Position numbers and translations under genes: made by a program
Assembly: GCF_016745835.1 (NCBI RefSeq)
Contig: NZ_JAERVL010000001.1
Location: forward strand, 372,001 to 436,000
Length of the DNA stretch: 64,000 nucleotides
Source of the DNA: Caldalkalibacillus salinus
Lineage (GTDB): Bacteria; Bacillota; Bacilli; Caldalkalibacillales; JCM-10596
Reading direction: 5' to 3'
Shown: positions 45,550 through 54,860 of the stretch, one piece after another
Numbering within the stretch: position 1 is the first letter of the stretch
Layout: the number at the start of each line of letters is the position of its first letter
The notes under the pieces: generated by a model
What the model saw: only the letters and a program-made list of their open reading frames with translations
The model's database searches: none
Told to the model about the DNA's origin: nothing

Positions 45550-46422
45550 TTAGGACTCTTCAATCCACGCAAGTCCCATTGTCTTATCCCCTGTGTGTGT
45601 GCCTGCAACAGGGATGAAGGGCATCGTCACAAACTGTATGTTCGGAAACATGGCTTCGAGCTCTGTCTTCCACTCTTTTGCTTTTGTGAGGTTATCTGCG
45701 TGTAACACGCCTACTTTCTTGATGAATGTATCCTCTGTGGCCATTTGTAAGGTCTCAAATAACTTGGCTTTCGCTTTCTTCGCTGTACGAATTTTTTCTT
45801 CCACGAGTACAGCACCGTCTTCGAATTTAAGCATTAACTTCATTTTTAGCAGGCTACCTATAAAAGCCTGTAAACCTGTGACCCTGCCACTTCGCTTTAA
45901 TTGTTCCATATTCTCTGGTACAAAATACATTTTGACCCGATCACTCATAGCGGATATATGATGAACGATTGATTGGAACGACTCACCTTGCTTTGTGAGT
46001 TCAACCCCCGTTTTAATCATTTCTGCTAAGGGAAATGAGCCTATTTTAGAATCGATTACTTCGACTGTAAGATCTTCCACTGATTGAGCCGCTGAGTAGG
46101 AGCTCTGATATGTACCACTTAATTTGGAGCTACAATGTACAGCGATGGCATGTGTGTATGTGTCTTTCATTTTTTCATAGACGTTGATAAAGTCGCCGTA
46201 AGTCGGCTGGGAAGTTTTCGGTAAAACATCGGAGTGGCGCAATTTTTCATAGAACTCATCTGCTGTTATATCTATATTCTCACGGTAAACCTGATCCCCA
46301 AAAATAATATGAAGCGGGACAACATGTAAGTCATTCTCTTTAATGAAATCTTCATCTAATGAGCTTGTACTGTCTGTAATCCAGGCGATTTTGGTTTCTT
46401 CTTGTGGTGGTTGATTGTTCAT
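45550..46422 (-). CDS. DegV family fatty-acid-binding protein
   Basis: The 290-residue protein belongs to the DegV family. Members bind a long-chain fatty acid and some (FakB) present it to a fatty acid kinase for entry into phospholipids. Typical segments are IAWITDSTSSLDEDF, PKTSQPTYGDF, HCSSKLSGTYQSSYSAA and MYFVPENMEQLKRSGRV, ending in HTGDKTMGLAW. ATG 46422 is preferred because GGGGAGA precedes it; the upstream ATG 46434 overlaps that site. Whether it serves a FakA kinase or another role is not known. Confidence 0.9.
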   Translation of the reverse strand: MNNQPPQEETKIAWITDSTSSLDEDFIKENDLHVVPLHIIFGDQVYRENIDITADEFYEKLRHSDVLPKTSQPTYGDFINVYEKMKDTYTHAIAVHCSSKLSGTYQSSYSAAQSVEDLTVEVIDSKIGSFPLAEMIKTGVELTKQGESFQSIVHHISAMSDRVKMYFVPENMEQLKRSGRVTGLQAFIGSLLKMKLMLKFEDGAVLVEEKIRTAKKAKAKLFETLQMATEDTFIKKVGVLHADNLTKAKEWKTELEAMFPNIQFVTMPFIPVAGTHTGDKTMGLAWIEES

Positions 46423-46526
46423 CTTTCTCCCCATTTCTTGTACAAATATTTCTGATTCCTATACAACCGTTTTCCTCACTATGCATATTACCATAAGGTT
46501 CACAGCAGGAAAAGCTCAATCAATCA

Positions 46527-46555
46527 TTGACGTGTCGAAAACGGTCATTTATAAT
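46527..46555 (+). promoter_or_regulatory. SigA promoter of the fructose operon
   Basis: TTGACG (46527-46532) and TATAAT (46550-46555) are 17 bases apart. The -10 lies inside the inverted repeats described in the next entry. Confidence 0.8.
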
Positions 46556-46592
46556 CATAAATAATCACAAATGACCACATATGATTATAAAT
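46543..46592. promoter_or_regulatory. Operator region: nested perfect inverted repeats over the fru promoter
   Basis: GGTCATTT (46543-46550) is repeated inverted as AAATGACC (46569-46576). ATTTATAATCAT (46547-46558) is repeated inverted as ATGATTATAAAT (46581-46592). Both arms cover the -10 element and start site. A further GGTCAT lies at 46615-46620. This fits autorepression by the DeoR-type FruR encoded next, possibly through a DNA loop. Confidence 0.65.
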
Positions 46593-46668
46593 GTTATTAG
46601 ATTAATCAAAAAGCGGTCATGAATGAGAAAAAATACGAATAATTCTGATAATAATGAAGGATGATGCC

Positions 46669-47457
46669 ATGCTTTACGGAGAAGAACGGAAGAAACAAAT
46701 CATAGAATTGGTCAACCAGAATGGTAGGGCGTCTGTTCAAGACCTGAGTGCATCCTTTCAAGTATCCGAATCCACGATACGACGAGATCTGAAAGAGCTT
46801 GAGGAAGAAAGAAAAATAAAACGGGCGCACGGTGGAGCCGTTTCACTGCAGAGTGTTAACTTTGAGCCTTCGGTCACTGAAAAAGAAGTGCGTTATAAGT
46901 CTGAAAAGAGAGCCATCGCTCAGCTCGCGGCCACATTTATTGAAGATGGCGATACGATTTTAATAGATTCAGGAACAACAACGATCCATTTAATACCCGA
47001 GTTGAAATCGTTTACAGACATTACCGTTGTAACAAATTCCTTACTCATTGCTCAGGAACTACAGTTGAATGAAGGCATTGACGTCATCGTACTTGGAGGC
47101 TCGTTACGGAGAGAAACCCAATCTCTCGTGGGTCCCGTGACGAATAAAGCTTTGCATATGATACGGGTGGATAAAGGGTTTATCGCCACCAATGGTCTAG
47201 ATCTGGAAGAAGGACTGACGACGCCTAATTTAATTGAAGCTGAGACGAAATACCACATGATGCAAGCAGCCAAACAAGTCCTGGTGCTGACGGATCATAG
47301 CAAAGTGGGCAAAGTAAGTTTTGCTAAGGTCGCAGGCTTACAAGATATTGATGCCTGTATCACAGATAGTGGCGTACCAAATCACATGGTGCAACAACTA
47401 GAGGAACAAGGCGTTGACATGCACATCGTCAACGCAATAGGGGAGGGGACAACATGA
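46669..47457 (+). CDS. fruR: DeoR-family transcriptional repressor of the fructose operon
   Basis: The 262-residue regulator has an N-terminal helix-turn-helix (about residues 5-57, with RASVQDLSASFQVSESTIRR) and a C-terminal sugar-phosphate-sensing domain with the DeoR signatures DSGTTTIHLIPEL and DHSKVGKVSF. The inducer in homologues is fructose 1-phosphate. ATG 46669 is chosen because AAGGA lies 7 bases upstream. It overlaps fruK by 4 bases (ATGA). With operators over its own promoter it should repress the whole operon. Confidence 0.92.
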   Translation: MLYGEERKKQIIELVNQNGRASVQDLSASFQVSESTIRRDLKELEEERKIKRAHGGAVSLQSVNFEPSVTEKEVRYKSEKRAIAQLAATFIEDGDTILIDSGTTTIHLIPELKSFTDITVVTNSLLIAQELQLNEGIDVIVLGGSLRRETQSLVGPVTNKALHMIRVDKGFIATNGLDLEEGLTTPNLIEAETKYHMMQAAKQVLVLTDHSKVGKVSFAKVAGLQDIDACITDSGVPNHMVQQLEEQGVDMHIVNAIGEGTT

Positions 47458-48392
47458 GTGAACAAGTGATTACGGTGACCCTTAACCCTGCATTGGATAA
47501 AACAGTCACTGTACCCACACTTAAACTGGGGGGGCTGAATCGTGTGAAGCACGTCAGGATTGACCCTGGAGGTAAAGGCATTAACGTTGCTCGGGTGCTC
47601 GATCATTTTCAAACGCCTGTGACAGCAACAGGGTACATTGCAGGGACCCATGGTGATCAGTTATTACAACGTTTACAACAAACCAACATCAATTTAGACT
47701 TTGTTAGCGTAGGTGGTGAAACCCGAACAAACCTTAAGATTGTAGATGAAGCACAGGGACTAACGACAGAAATAAATGAAAGCGGTTGTGATTTAACAAC
47801 AGCAGACCTGACGTCCTTGGAGCAGAAGCTCGAACAATTATTAAATGAAGCGTCCTTGTTGGTGTTAGGAGGGAGCTTGCCGCAAGGTGTCCCGCATACG
47901 ATGTATGGCACAATGATTTACCAAGCAAAATCAAGGGGTGTCCGAACCATATTGGACGCAGACGGCCAAGCTTTAGTGGAAGGGTTGAAAGCGGAACCAT
48001 ATGCGATTAAACCTAACCTATATGAGCTGGAACAACTCGTTGGCACACCTTTAAAAACATTTGAAGCGATCGTCCGTGCAGGGCAAGACATTCTGTCTAA
48101 CGGGGTTAACCTCGTACTCGTCTCCTTAGGGGAAGAAGGGGCGATCTTATTGAATCATTCTTATGCTTTGAAAATAGAGGCACTTCCTATCACGCCTGTG
48201 AGCACGGTAGGGGCAGGAGATGCGATGGTTGGGGCTTTAGCGTACGCGATACAAAACGGTGCGACTTTGGAAGACATTGCCGCATGGACAACGAGCGCCG
48301 GGGCGCTTACAGCTTCCAAACCGGGGACACAAGTTTGTACATTACAAGAAACACGAGCGCGACTCCGTGATGTGCAAATGAAGAAAATATAA
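47454..48392 (+). CDS. fruK: 1-phosphofructokinase
   Basis: The 312-residue PfkB-family kinase phosphorylates fructose 1-phosphate to fructose 1,6-bisphosphate. The N-terminal substrate site is in TLNPALDKTV and DPGGKGINVARVL, and the catalytic GAGDAMVGALA motif is near the C-terminus. Length fits FruK (303 in B. subtilis). It overlaps fruR and is followed 29 bases later by fruA. Tagatose-6-phosphate kinases are similar, but the operon decides for FruK. Confidence 0.95.
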   Translation: MSEQVITVTLNPALDKTVTVPTLKLGGLNRVKHVRIDPGGKGINVARVLDHFQTPVTATGYIAGTHGDQLLQRLQQTNINLDFVSVGGETRTNLKIVDEAQGLTTEINESGCDLTTADLTSLEQKLEQLLNEASLLVLGGSLPQGVPHTMYGTMIYQAKSRGVRTILDADGQALVEGLKAEPYAIKPNLYELEQLVGTPLKTFEAIVRAGQDILSNGVNLVLVSLGEEGAILLNHSYALKIEALPITPVSTVGAGDAMVGALAYAIQNGATLEDIAAWTTSAGALTASKPGTQVCTLQETRARLRDVQMKKI

Positions 48393-48421
48393 CGCGCAAA
48401 TAATAGAGAGGAGTGACGACC

Positions 48422-49804
48422 TTGAAAAAAATATTAGCGGTGACTGCATGCCCGACGGGTATCGCCCATACTTACATGGCAGCAGAATCTCTCGAAAAAG
48501 CAGCAAAAGAAAAAAACATAGACATTAAAGTGGAGACACGTGGAAGTGTCGGTGTTGAAAATGGGCTCACCGAACAGGATATTCAGGAAGCGGACGCCAT
48601 CATCGTGGCAGCCGACACAGATGCCGACGAGGGGCGCTTCAAAGGGAAAGCCATCGTTTCCGTACCTGTCAGCGAAGCGATTAAGGACCCTCACGAACTG
48701 ATTGATCGTGCCTTAGCTGCACAACCTGAGGAAAAAGATGTTGTGAAGGAAGTAGAGGTGACGAAAGAAAAAAACAATAAAGAAAGAAAAGGCCCTTACA
48801 AGCACTTAATGAACGGTGTGTCTTTCATGATTCCACTCGTCGTAGCTGGTGGACTTATTATCGCTCTTTCTTTTATTTTTGGTATTGACGCATTCGAAGA
48901 GGAAGGCACACTACCTGCAGCATTAATGGATATCGGTAGCGGTGCAGCGCTCGCCTTAATGGTCCCGGTTCTTGCTGGTTTTATCGCTTATTCTATTGCA
49001 GATAAGCCAGGTCTTGCACCAGGACTCATTGGAGGGATGTTAGCGTCACAGCTCGAGTCAGGATTCCTTGGTGGGATTATTGCAGGTTTCTTGGCAGGTT
49101 ATGTGGCAAAATGGGTGAGAGATTACGTCAAAGTTCCCCAGAACTTCCAGGGGCTTAAGCCTGTACTCATTATTCCATTCTTATCATCGCTCATCGTTGG
49201 GCTGCTGATGGTTTACGTGATCGGTGAACCGGCCCGAATGATTATGGGTGGTCTTACAGGTTGGTTAACGGGGCTGACAGGCACGAACGCGATTTTACTT
49301 GGACTCATTTTAGGTGCTATGATGTCATTTGACATGGGGGGGCCATTGAACAAAGCGGCATACACTTTTGCCGTGGGATTATTAGGGAGTGAGATGTATG
49401 CGCCGATGGCCGCCGTCATGGCAGCAGGGATGACACCCCCACTCGGTTTATGGCTAGCCACTCAATTAGCCCCAAAGTTATACTCAAATGAGGAAAAAGA
49501 AGCAGGTAAGGCGGCCGGTGTGCTTGGAGTATCCTTTATCACTGAAGGGGCTATTCCATTTGCAGCAGCAGATCCATTACGTGTTATTCCCGCCGCCGTT
49601 GCCGGCTCAGCCATTACCGGTTCGTTATCTATGTTTTTCGGTGCAACCCTTAGAGCACCCCATGGAGGGATATTCGTACTACCGATCCCTAATGCTGTTG
49701 GCAATGTTCTCTTATATGGTCTTGCTATTATCATAGGCACGGTAGTCACAGCGGTAGTCGTCAATGTACTAAAGAAATTAAATAACAAACGGGCGGCAGC
49801 TTAG
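48422..49804 (+). CDS. fruA: PTS fructose transporter, fused IIBC component
   Basis: The 460-residue protein has an N-terminal IIB domain whose phosphorylated C10 lies in TACPTGIAHTYMAAE, a charged linker (about 100-120), and an IIC domain of about nine helices with MSFDMGGPLNKAAY and FITEGAIPFAA motifs. It takes up fructose and releases fructose 1-phosphate. TTG 48422 is chosen because GAGAGGAG ends 8 bases upstream; the GTG at 48413 overlaps that site. Unlike the three-domain FruA of B. subtilis it lacks IIA, which is encoded by the next gene. Confidence 0.95.
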   Translation: MKKILAVTACPTGIAHTYMAAESLEKAAKEKNIDIKVETRGSVGVENGLTEQDIQEADAIIVAADTDADEGRFKGKAIVSVPVSEAIKDPHELIDRALAAQPEEKDVVKEVEVTKEKNNKERKGPYKHLMNGVSFMIPLVVAGGLIIALSFIFGIDAFEEEGTLPAALMDIGSGAALALMVPVLAGFIAYSIADKPGLAPGLIGGMLASQLESGFLGGIIAGFLAGYVAKWVRDYVKVPQNFQGLKPVLIIPFLSSLIVGLLMVYVIGEPARMIMGGLTGWLTGLTGTNAILLGLILGAMMSFDMGGPLNKAAYTFAVGLLGSEMYAPMAAVMAAGMTPPLGLWLATQLAPKLYSNEEKEAGKAAGVLGVSFITEGAIPFAAADPLRVIPAAVAGSAITGSLSMFFGATLRAPHGGIFVLPIPNAVGNVLLYGLAIIIGTVVTAVVVNVLKKLNNKRAAA

Positions 49805-49861
49805 CCATCAATCCATCCAAACACACATTTTAAACACATATTTGAGAGGAGTCACTGAATC

Positions 49862-50314
49862 ATGAATATAGCTGATCTTTTAACAGAAGAGTCTATCCTA
49901 CTTTCACTACAAACAAATGCGAAGGACGCGTGTATAAAAGAATTGACCAATGCGTTAAAAAAGCAAGGTAAAATAAACGACGCAGAAAGCTACGTCAATG
50001 CAGTACTGAAGCGAGAGGACGAGGGGACGACAGGCATCGGCTTCGGTGTGGCCATTCCCCACGGAAAATCCAGTGGCGTGACAGAACCCGGCCTCGCCTT
50101 TGCCCAGTTAGAAGAACCTGTTGACTGGCAGTCACTTGATGGTGTCCCTGTATCTATTGTCTTTCTGATTGCCGTACCGGAATCACAAGCAGGTAACGAG
50201 CACTTACAGATCCTATCTACCCTATCACGTAAACTCATTCATGAAGAGTTTAGAGAAAAATTAAACAAAGCCAAAAACAGCCAAGAGGTCCTACAAGTCT
50301 TACAAGAAGCTTAA
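49862..50314 (+). CDS. PTS fructose IIA component
   Basis: The 150-residue IIA-Fru protein has the phosphorylated H67 in GFGVAIPHGKSS and the conserved LISTLSRKL-like block (LQILSTLSRKLI). It takes phosphate from HPr and passes it to C10 of the IIB domain of FruA. It starts 57 bases after fruA behind GAGAGGAGTC. It is the last gene of the operon, and a strong terminator follows. Confidence 0.95.
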   Translation: MNIADLLTEESILLSLQTNAKDACIKELTNALKKQGKINDAESYVNAVLKREDEGTTGIGFGVAIPHGKSSGVTEPGLAFAQLEEPVDWQSLDGVPVSIVFLIAVPESQAGNEHLQILSTLSRKLIHEEFREKLNKAKNSQEVLQVLQEA

Positions 50315-50349
50315 ACATGTATGAACATGTGCGAAAAAACGGAAAAACG

Positions 50350-50384
50350 CCAGCCGTGGATATTGAAAAACGGCTGGTTTTTTG
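50350..50384 (+). terminator. Intrinsic terminator of the fructose operon
   Basis: CCAGCCGT (50350-50357) pairs with ACGGCTGG (50370-50377), followed by TTTTTT. The remaining space to copC (50385-50654) is A/T-rich and shows no clear promoter, operator or ORF. Confidence 0.85.
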
Positions 50385-50654
50385 TGTGGAAGTGTCTAAC
50401 ATTTTTCATATTTTATAGCAACGTGGAAGAGTATGATATGCTAGCCTAGTGATAGAGGTTGTTTAGAGCAATATCATTTACGATAATCTCAATTTTTAGT
50501 ATGTTATGAGAGGATGAGATTGACATAGTAGAAAGGGGACGATACGTAGGTAAGGAGAGGTCGTTTTAAGTATAACAACAGTACTCTAAAAAGTAGGAAA
50601 TATTGTGACATTTGTAGGAAAATTTTTATGTTTTGGAAATTGGAGGAAATTAAC

Positions 50655-51332
50655 ATGATGCGAAACAGACCTATTAAAATAATCTTTTGGATGACCGCAC
50701 TTTTTACGGTGATTCTTGCCGGCTCAATTTTGCCACAACAAGCCACTGCGCATACGTATCTAGATACATCAAACCCACAGGAAGGGGAAGTGGTTGAGGA
50801 GCCATTAGAGACCATTGAGCTGTTCTTCGAAACACGTATTGAAAATGTTAGCACTTTTTACTTAGTGGATGAGCAAGGCAACAACATTGAACCTGAGAAT
50901 ATTGACGTCGGTGATGACACGATGACAGGTACTTTCTCCGAACCGTTATCTTCAGGTGCCTATACTCTCGAATGGGATATCATTGGGTTGGATGGTCACC
51001 GTGTGACGGGATCTTTCCCTTTTGAAGTTGACTACGAAGCTCAGACAGAAGATGACACGGCTCAAGGAACGGAAGAGGGACAAGAGCCGGATGAGTCACC
51101 AAATCAAGAAGGGGTATCAGAAGACAGTGAGGAAACAGAGTCTACTGATGAGCCGGCTCAAAATGATGAACAAGCACAACCTGAAGACGAAGCAGAAGAT
51201 TCTATAGCTGGAGAAGAACAACTTGAAGGTGAGAATAATGCAGAAGGCTCTAGCTTTTCGTGGGTAGGAATTGTCGTATTCGTGGCTATTGTTGCTGGAT
51301 TGCTATTTACCCTTAGAGGTCGTCGTGCATGA
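50655..51332 (+). CDS. copC: CopC-domain copper-binding membrane protein
   Basis: The 225-residue protein has a signal peptide cut near ATA-HTYL. The new N-terminal His (H33) is the usual first copper ligand of CopC, and a second His lies in LDGHRVTGSFPF. The CopC beta-sandwich spans about 33-120. A linker of about 70 residues is almost all E, D, Q, S and T, and a C-terminal helix with RGRRA anchors it. ATG 50655 is chosen because GGAGG lies 8 bases upstream. It overlaps copD by 4 bases. B. subtilis YcnJ has CopC and CopD in one chain; here they are separate. Confidence 0.9.
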   Translation: MMRNRPIKIIFWMTALFTVILAGSILPQQATAHTYLDTSNPQEGEVVEEPLETIELFFETRIENVSTFYLVDEQGNNIEPENIDVGDDTMTGTFSEPLSSGAYTLEWDIIGLDGHRVTGSFPFEVDYEAQTEDDTAQGTEEGQEPDESPNQEGVSEDSEETESTDEPAQNDEQAQPEDEAEDSIAGEEQLEGENNAEGSSFSWVGIVVFVAIVAGLLFTLRGRRA

Positions 51333-52426
51333 TCTATATTGTTCTGGATACACTCTTGTATCTTTGTCTTGCTATCCTAACGGCAAGTTTTATCATTCCA
51401 GTCATTCCAGCAGACAAAATACCGAGCATTCACATCCCTAAACGTGTGCAATTGATCACGATTGCTGGCGTGATGTTCCTTTCTTTTGCACCGTTATTGC
51501 AGATCGTCCTCATGTATGCGGGTGATTTTGGCTTCTGGACCATTTTTAAGTCTGTGCTTACGTCTTTTGAAGTCGGTGAGGCCTGGATTATCACCGCCTT
51601 GTTGTGTGTCACCCTCTTTCTTACTGTGCTTCTTAGTAAGCAAGACAACAACGAAATAGTGACTTTTATGGGCTTATTTTTCAGCCTCTTGCTGATATTA
51701 TCCTTTAGCTGGGCCAGCCACGCCACATCTTATGCTGGAGAATTAGGGTTTGTGGCCCAAAGTGCCCACGTACTGGCCATCTCAGTGTGGGTAGGGCTCT
51801 TATTGGTTGTCGGTTGGTGGGCTCGGGATAACGCCAACATGATGGCATTCTTGAAATGGTTTCACCCTTTGGCAGTGACCTGTGTGATCGTCACGATTGT
51901 AGCCGGGTTTGCACTCATGAGTAGCCTTGACCTAAACAGCACGGATATTTATATCCAGTCTTGGGTTATTCCTTATGGTCAAGCGTTATTGATTAAACAC
52001 ATTCTATTCGTGCCGTTGTTAACATTCGCCTTTATTAACGGTTACTTAATGAGAAGAAGGCTAGAGCAAGACGCGACATTTAAGCCTTTTTCATGGATGC
52101 GCGTCGAAAGTCTGATCATCCTACTCATATTTTCAGTTACGGCTACGCTTGGTCAGGAATCACCACCACATAACATTGATATGGTGATCTCAACAGAAGG
52201 CCCTTCCAACCTTTTTTGGCTCGTATATAACGGATATATTGAGCCGAATATGATGTTGAGCTTAGGGTGGAGCGGGATGAGTCTCGGATTAGGCGTATTC
52301 GCCTTGATCTGCTTAGGCGGCATGATAGCAGGGTTTATCAGACGGTTCCCAGCCCTTTTCTCACTTGGATTTGGGCTTGCCTTTGTCGTGACCGGGTACA
52401 TGGCTCTCATGTTCAGTGTACAGTAA
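51329..52426 (+). CDS. copD: CopD family copper import membrane protein
   Basis: The 365-residue protein has about eight to nine membrane helices and the CopD pattern: SWASHATSYAGELGFVAQSAHVLAISVWVGL is split here across helices, with conserved H residues in WASHATS and QSAHVLAISVW, and later KHILFVPLLTFAFING. Together with CopC it probably handles copper uptake, perhaps for the caa3 oxidase encoded upstream. It begins within the last codons of copC (ATGA). Confidence 0.88.
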   Translation: MIYIVLDTLLYLCLAILTASFIIPVIPADKIPSIHIPKRVQLITIAGVMFLSFAPLLQIVLMYAGDFGFWTIFKSVLTSFEVGEAWIITALLCVTLFLTVLLSKQDNNEIVTFMGLFFSLLLILSFSWASHATSYAGELGFVAQSAHVLAISVWVGLLLVVGWWARDNANMMAFLKWFHPLAVTCVIVTIVAGFALMSSLDLNSTDIYIQSWVIPYGQALLIKHILFVPLLTFAFINGYLMRRRLEQDATFKPFSWMRVESLIILLIFSVTATLGQESPPHNIDMVISTEGPSNLFWLVYNGYIEPNMMLSLGWSGMSLGLGVFALICLGGMIAGFIRRFPALFSLGFGLAFVVTGYMALMFSVQ

Positions 52427-52491
52427 AGAAATAGACGAAAGAGATAAGAAGAGTACTAACAATCACGCTGATAGCGAATCTAACGAAAAAA

Positions 52492-52538
52492 AGGATGTCT
52501 CAAGTTGGTCGTTCAACTTAGAGACATCCTCTTCTTTT
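52492..52538 (+). terminator. Intrinsic terminator after copD
   Basis: AGGATGTCTC (52492-52501) pairs with GAGACATCCT (52521-52530), with an inner AAGTTG/CAACTT stem, then a T-rich tract. Confidence 0.88.
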
Positions 52539-52658
52539 TACTTAAAAGCCACCACTGTATCCAACGGGAATAACAGTCCATGAATACGGGGATACAGCTG
52601 TACAGAACGTTCTGTTATATGGGGAGGGCTGCACCAATACGTCTTGTGCCTTCATTGT

Positions 52659-53318
52659 CTAACCGGAGACGGACTCCCTCTGCACGGTGTCTTGTACCGC
52701 ATTTAACTGTTTTGACTGCTCTAACCGTTCTAGCACATTCATAAAAAGATGAACCAAGACACCACTAAAGGCGACAATGAGCAGTGTGCCGATACCGACT
52801 GGCCCTTGGAAAAGGAGAGCCAGAAGCACAAGGGCCACATTGATCATTGTACGAGAGACCGTGATGGTCATCCCTGTCATTTGACGCAGAATGAGCATCA
52901 TACGATCTAAAGGAATGGGCGCAAAATCCGACTTGAGATAAGTGGCCGTTCCTATTCCCATGATGACCATCCCTAGTAAAAGAACAGCGATTTGACTCAC
53001 ATAGCTGATCGGTTGTACCCATTGGTCTAGTATAAACAGCCAAAAGTCGATACCTGCCCCTGTGATAAACGCTGTTAATAGGGCCAAGTATTCAGGTCTT
53101 TGCTTCTGTATTAATGCATTAGAGAAGATCATGATTAGGCCAATAATGATTTCCCAGCTGCCGACGGTGAGCCCGATCGTGTGGAATAAGCCGACAAGCA
53201 GAGCATCAAAAGGTGACGTACCCATTTCAGACAATATGGTTAATGCGATGCCAAGCGTGAGTATGAGAATGCCAATAACAAACATACAAAACCTTTTTGT
53301 GCTCAAACGCATCATCAT
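52659..53318 (-). CDS. YczE/YitT-like integral membrane protein
   Basis: The 219-residue protein has about five to six membrane helices. The start region FCMFVIGILILTLGIALTI followed by GTSPFDAL and later SDFAPIPLDRMM fits the YczE/YyaS membrane family. Its function is poorly defined; YczE in B. subtilis is linked to surfactin/bacillaene post-translational activation. ATG 53318 is chosen because AAGGGAG lies 7 bases upstream; the longer frame from 53384 has no site. No neighbouring gene explains its role. Confidence 0.78.
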   Translation of the reverse strand: MMMRLSTKRFCMFVIGILILTLGIALTILSEMGTSPFDALLVGLFHTIGLTVGSWEIIIGLIMIFSNALIQKQRPEYLALLTAFITGAGIDFWLFILDQWVQPISYVSQIAVLLLGMVIMGIGTATYLKSDFAPIPLDRMMLILRQMTGMTITVSRTMINVALVLLALLFQGPVGIGTLLIVAFSGVLVHLFMNVLERLEQSKQLNAVQDTVQRESVSG

Positions 53319-53537
53319 GATCACTCCCTTCTGGATTTTTTTAAATGATATGAGTCTGACAAAACGCTCACTAATATCATTCATGATGTAAAACCATCGA
53401 TCATGATTAATATCCTTATACCAGAGTTATCTTCTCACCTTTCTACCTTAAAATCAACCCCAATATAGCAATAACGTCTAAGGCTGATAATTGGCCCCAT
53501 ATGGGATACACTACTTAAAAAAAGAGAGGGATCGTTT

Positions 53538-53639
53538 ATGGCAATTAAAGGAAGAGAAGGTTTCGGCCATGCTGTGTTTTTAATTCTGGTCTTTGTCGTT
53601 TTACTTATTGCATCCATCCTTGCGTTTATGTGGGTTTAA
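53538..53639 (+). CDS. 33-residue single-pass membrane peptide
   Basis: The short ORF has a good ribosome-binding site (GAGAGGG, 7 bases before the ATG). It encodes a short polar head MAIKGREGFGHAVF followed by a membrane helix LILVFVVLLIASILAFMWV. It is closed 41 bases later by a clear terminator (53681), which strengthens the case. The size and head-plus-helix layout recall YjcZ-type small sporulation proteins, but the glycine/tyrosine pattern differs, so only a family resemblance is claimed. It lies between the YczE-like gene and spoVK. Confidence 0.6.
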   Translation: MAIKGREGFGHAVFLILVFVVLLIASILAFMWV

Positions 53640-53680
53640 AGACAGCCCCAGTGTGTTGTTGATATGCATGTCTCATACGC

Positions 53681-53710
53681 AAAAAGGACCCTGTTGGAGG
53701 TCCTTTTTTT
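53681..53710 (+). terminator. Intrinsic terminator after the 33-residue ORF
   Basis: AAAAAGGACC (53681-53690) pairs with GGTCCTTTTT (53699-53708) and continues into more T. It is independent of any larger gene. Confidence 0.85.
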
Positions 53711-53872
53711 AGGGAGATAAATAGTAGTGTCCTGATGATGTCACCATGCGTATTAATGAGGTAAACGTCAAAAGTAAGCCTCTTTTGGCTCGTTATTTTC
53801 GAGCTTCTTTTCACCAAACGCTAGGCACTTGCGTATAGTAATGGTACATCGGAACAAGAGAGGTGAAAGACA

Positions 53873-54814
53873 TTGACTAGACCTGTCATTAAGCGTGAAT
53901 CAGGTCAGATTAACGTAACATTTCCAACAGAAACTACATCAGACACCCCTTACGCCCTTCACCGTCAGCACCATCTCGATTACGACCATCATCAACACCT
54001 TGCTTTAGATAAGGTCATGAATCAATTAGACCGTCTTGTCGGACTTAAGCATGTAAAGGATTTTGTTTATGAGATATACGCTTGGCTACACATTACTCAA
54101 CAGAGACAGAAACTCGGATTAAAAAGCTCTCAGCAAACCTTGCACATGGTGTTCAAAGGTAATCCTGGTACAGGGAAAACGACGGTGGCTAGAATCCTAG
54201 GTCATCTTTTTCAAGAAATGAATGTTTTATCTAAGGGACACCTTGTAGAGGTGGAACGTGCGGATTTAGTAGGAGAATATATTGGACATACGGCACAGAA
54301 GACCAGAGAACTCGTAAAAAAGGCGCTGGGCGGTATTTTATTTATTGATGAGGCCTACTCTCTGGCGCGTGGAGGTACAAAAGACTTTGGCAAGGAAGCA
54401 ATAGATTGTTTGGTGAAAGCGATGGAAGACCACAAAGATGAGTTTGTGCTCATCCTCGCCGGTTACCCTGATGAAATGGATTATTTTTTAGCGTCAAATC
54501 CAGGGCTACCCTCACGTTTTCCTATACAGCTTTCTTTTAAGAATTACACGGTGTCAGAGCTGTTGGCGATCGCCGAATTGATGGTTTGTGAGAGAGAATA
54601 TCAGTTATCGTCCCAGGCGAAACATAAGATTCGTCAGTTTATAGCAGAGGAGATGCGTAAGCCAGGGAAGAACTTTTCTAATGCTCGGATGGTCCGTAAT
54701 CTAATAGAAAAAGCGATCCGCGAGCATGCCGTTCGTTTGCTACACCACTCTCATAATACCAAGAATGACTTGATGACCCTGTCTGCAGGGGATTTTGTTC
54801 CTTTATCCAAATAA
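53873..54814 (+). CDS. spoVK: Stage V sporulation protein K (CbbX-type AAA+ ATPase)
   Basis: The 313-residue AAA+ ATPase has Walker A GNPGTGKTT from residue 96 and Walker B with GGILFIDEAYSLARGG. SNARMVRNLIEKAI is the sensor-2-like region. SpoVK is needed for spore maturation in the mother cell. Residues 20-45 are rich in His, Asp and Gln (RQHHLDYDHHQH), a feature also of the family N-terminus. The start is TTG 53873 behind AGAGAGGTGAA. It is followed 46 bases later by hflX, the B. subtilis gene order. Confidence 0.92.
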   Translation: MTRPVIKRESGQINVTFPTETTSDTPYALHRQHHLDYDHHQHLALDKVMNQLDRLVGLKHVKDFVYEIYAWLHITQQRQKLGLKSSQQTLHMVFKGNPGTGKTTVARILGHLFQEMNVLSKGHLVEVERADLVGEYIGHTAQKTRELVKKALGGILFIDEAYSLARGGTKDFGKEAIDCLVKAMEDHKDEFVLILAGYPDEMDYFLASNPGLPSRFPIQLSFKNYTVSELLAIAELMVCEREYQLSSQAKHKIRQFIAEEMRKPGKNFSNARMVRNLIEKAIREHAVRLLHHSHNTKNDLMTLSAGDFVPLSK

Positions 54815-54860
54815 TTTATGGTAAGATAAGAAGAATATGAAAGACAAAGGAGACGGACAC

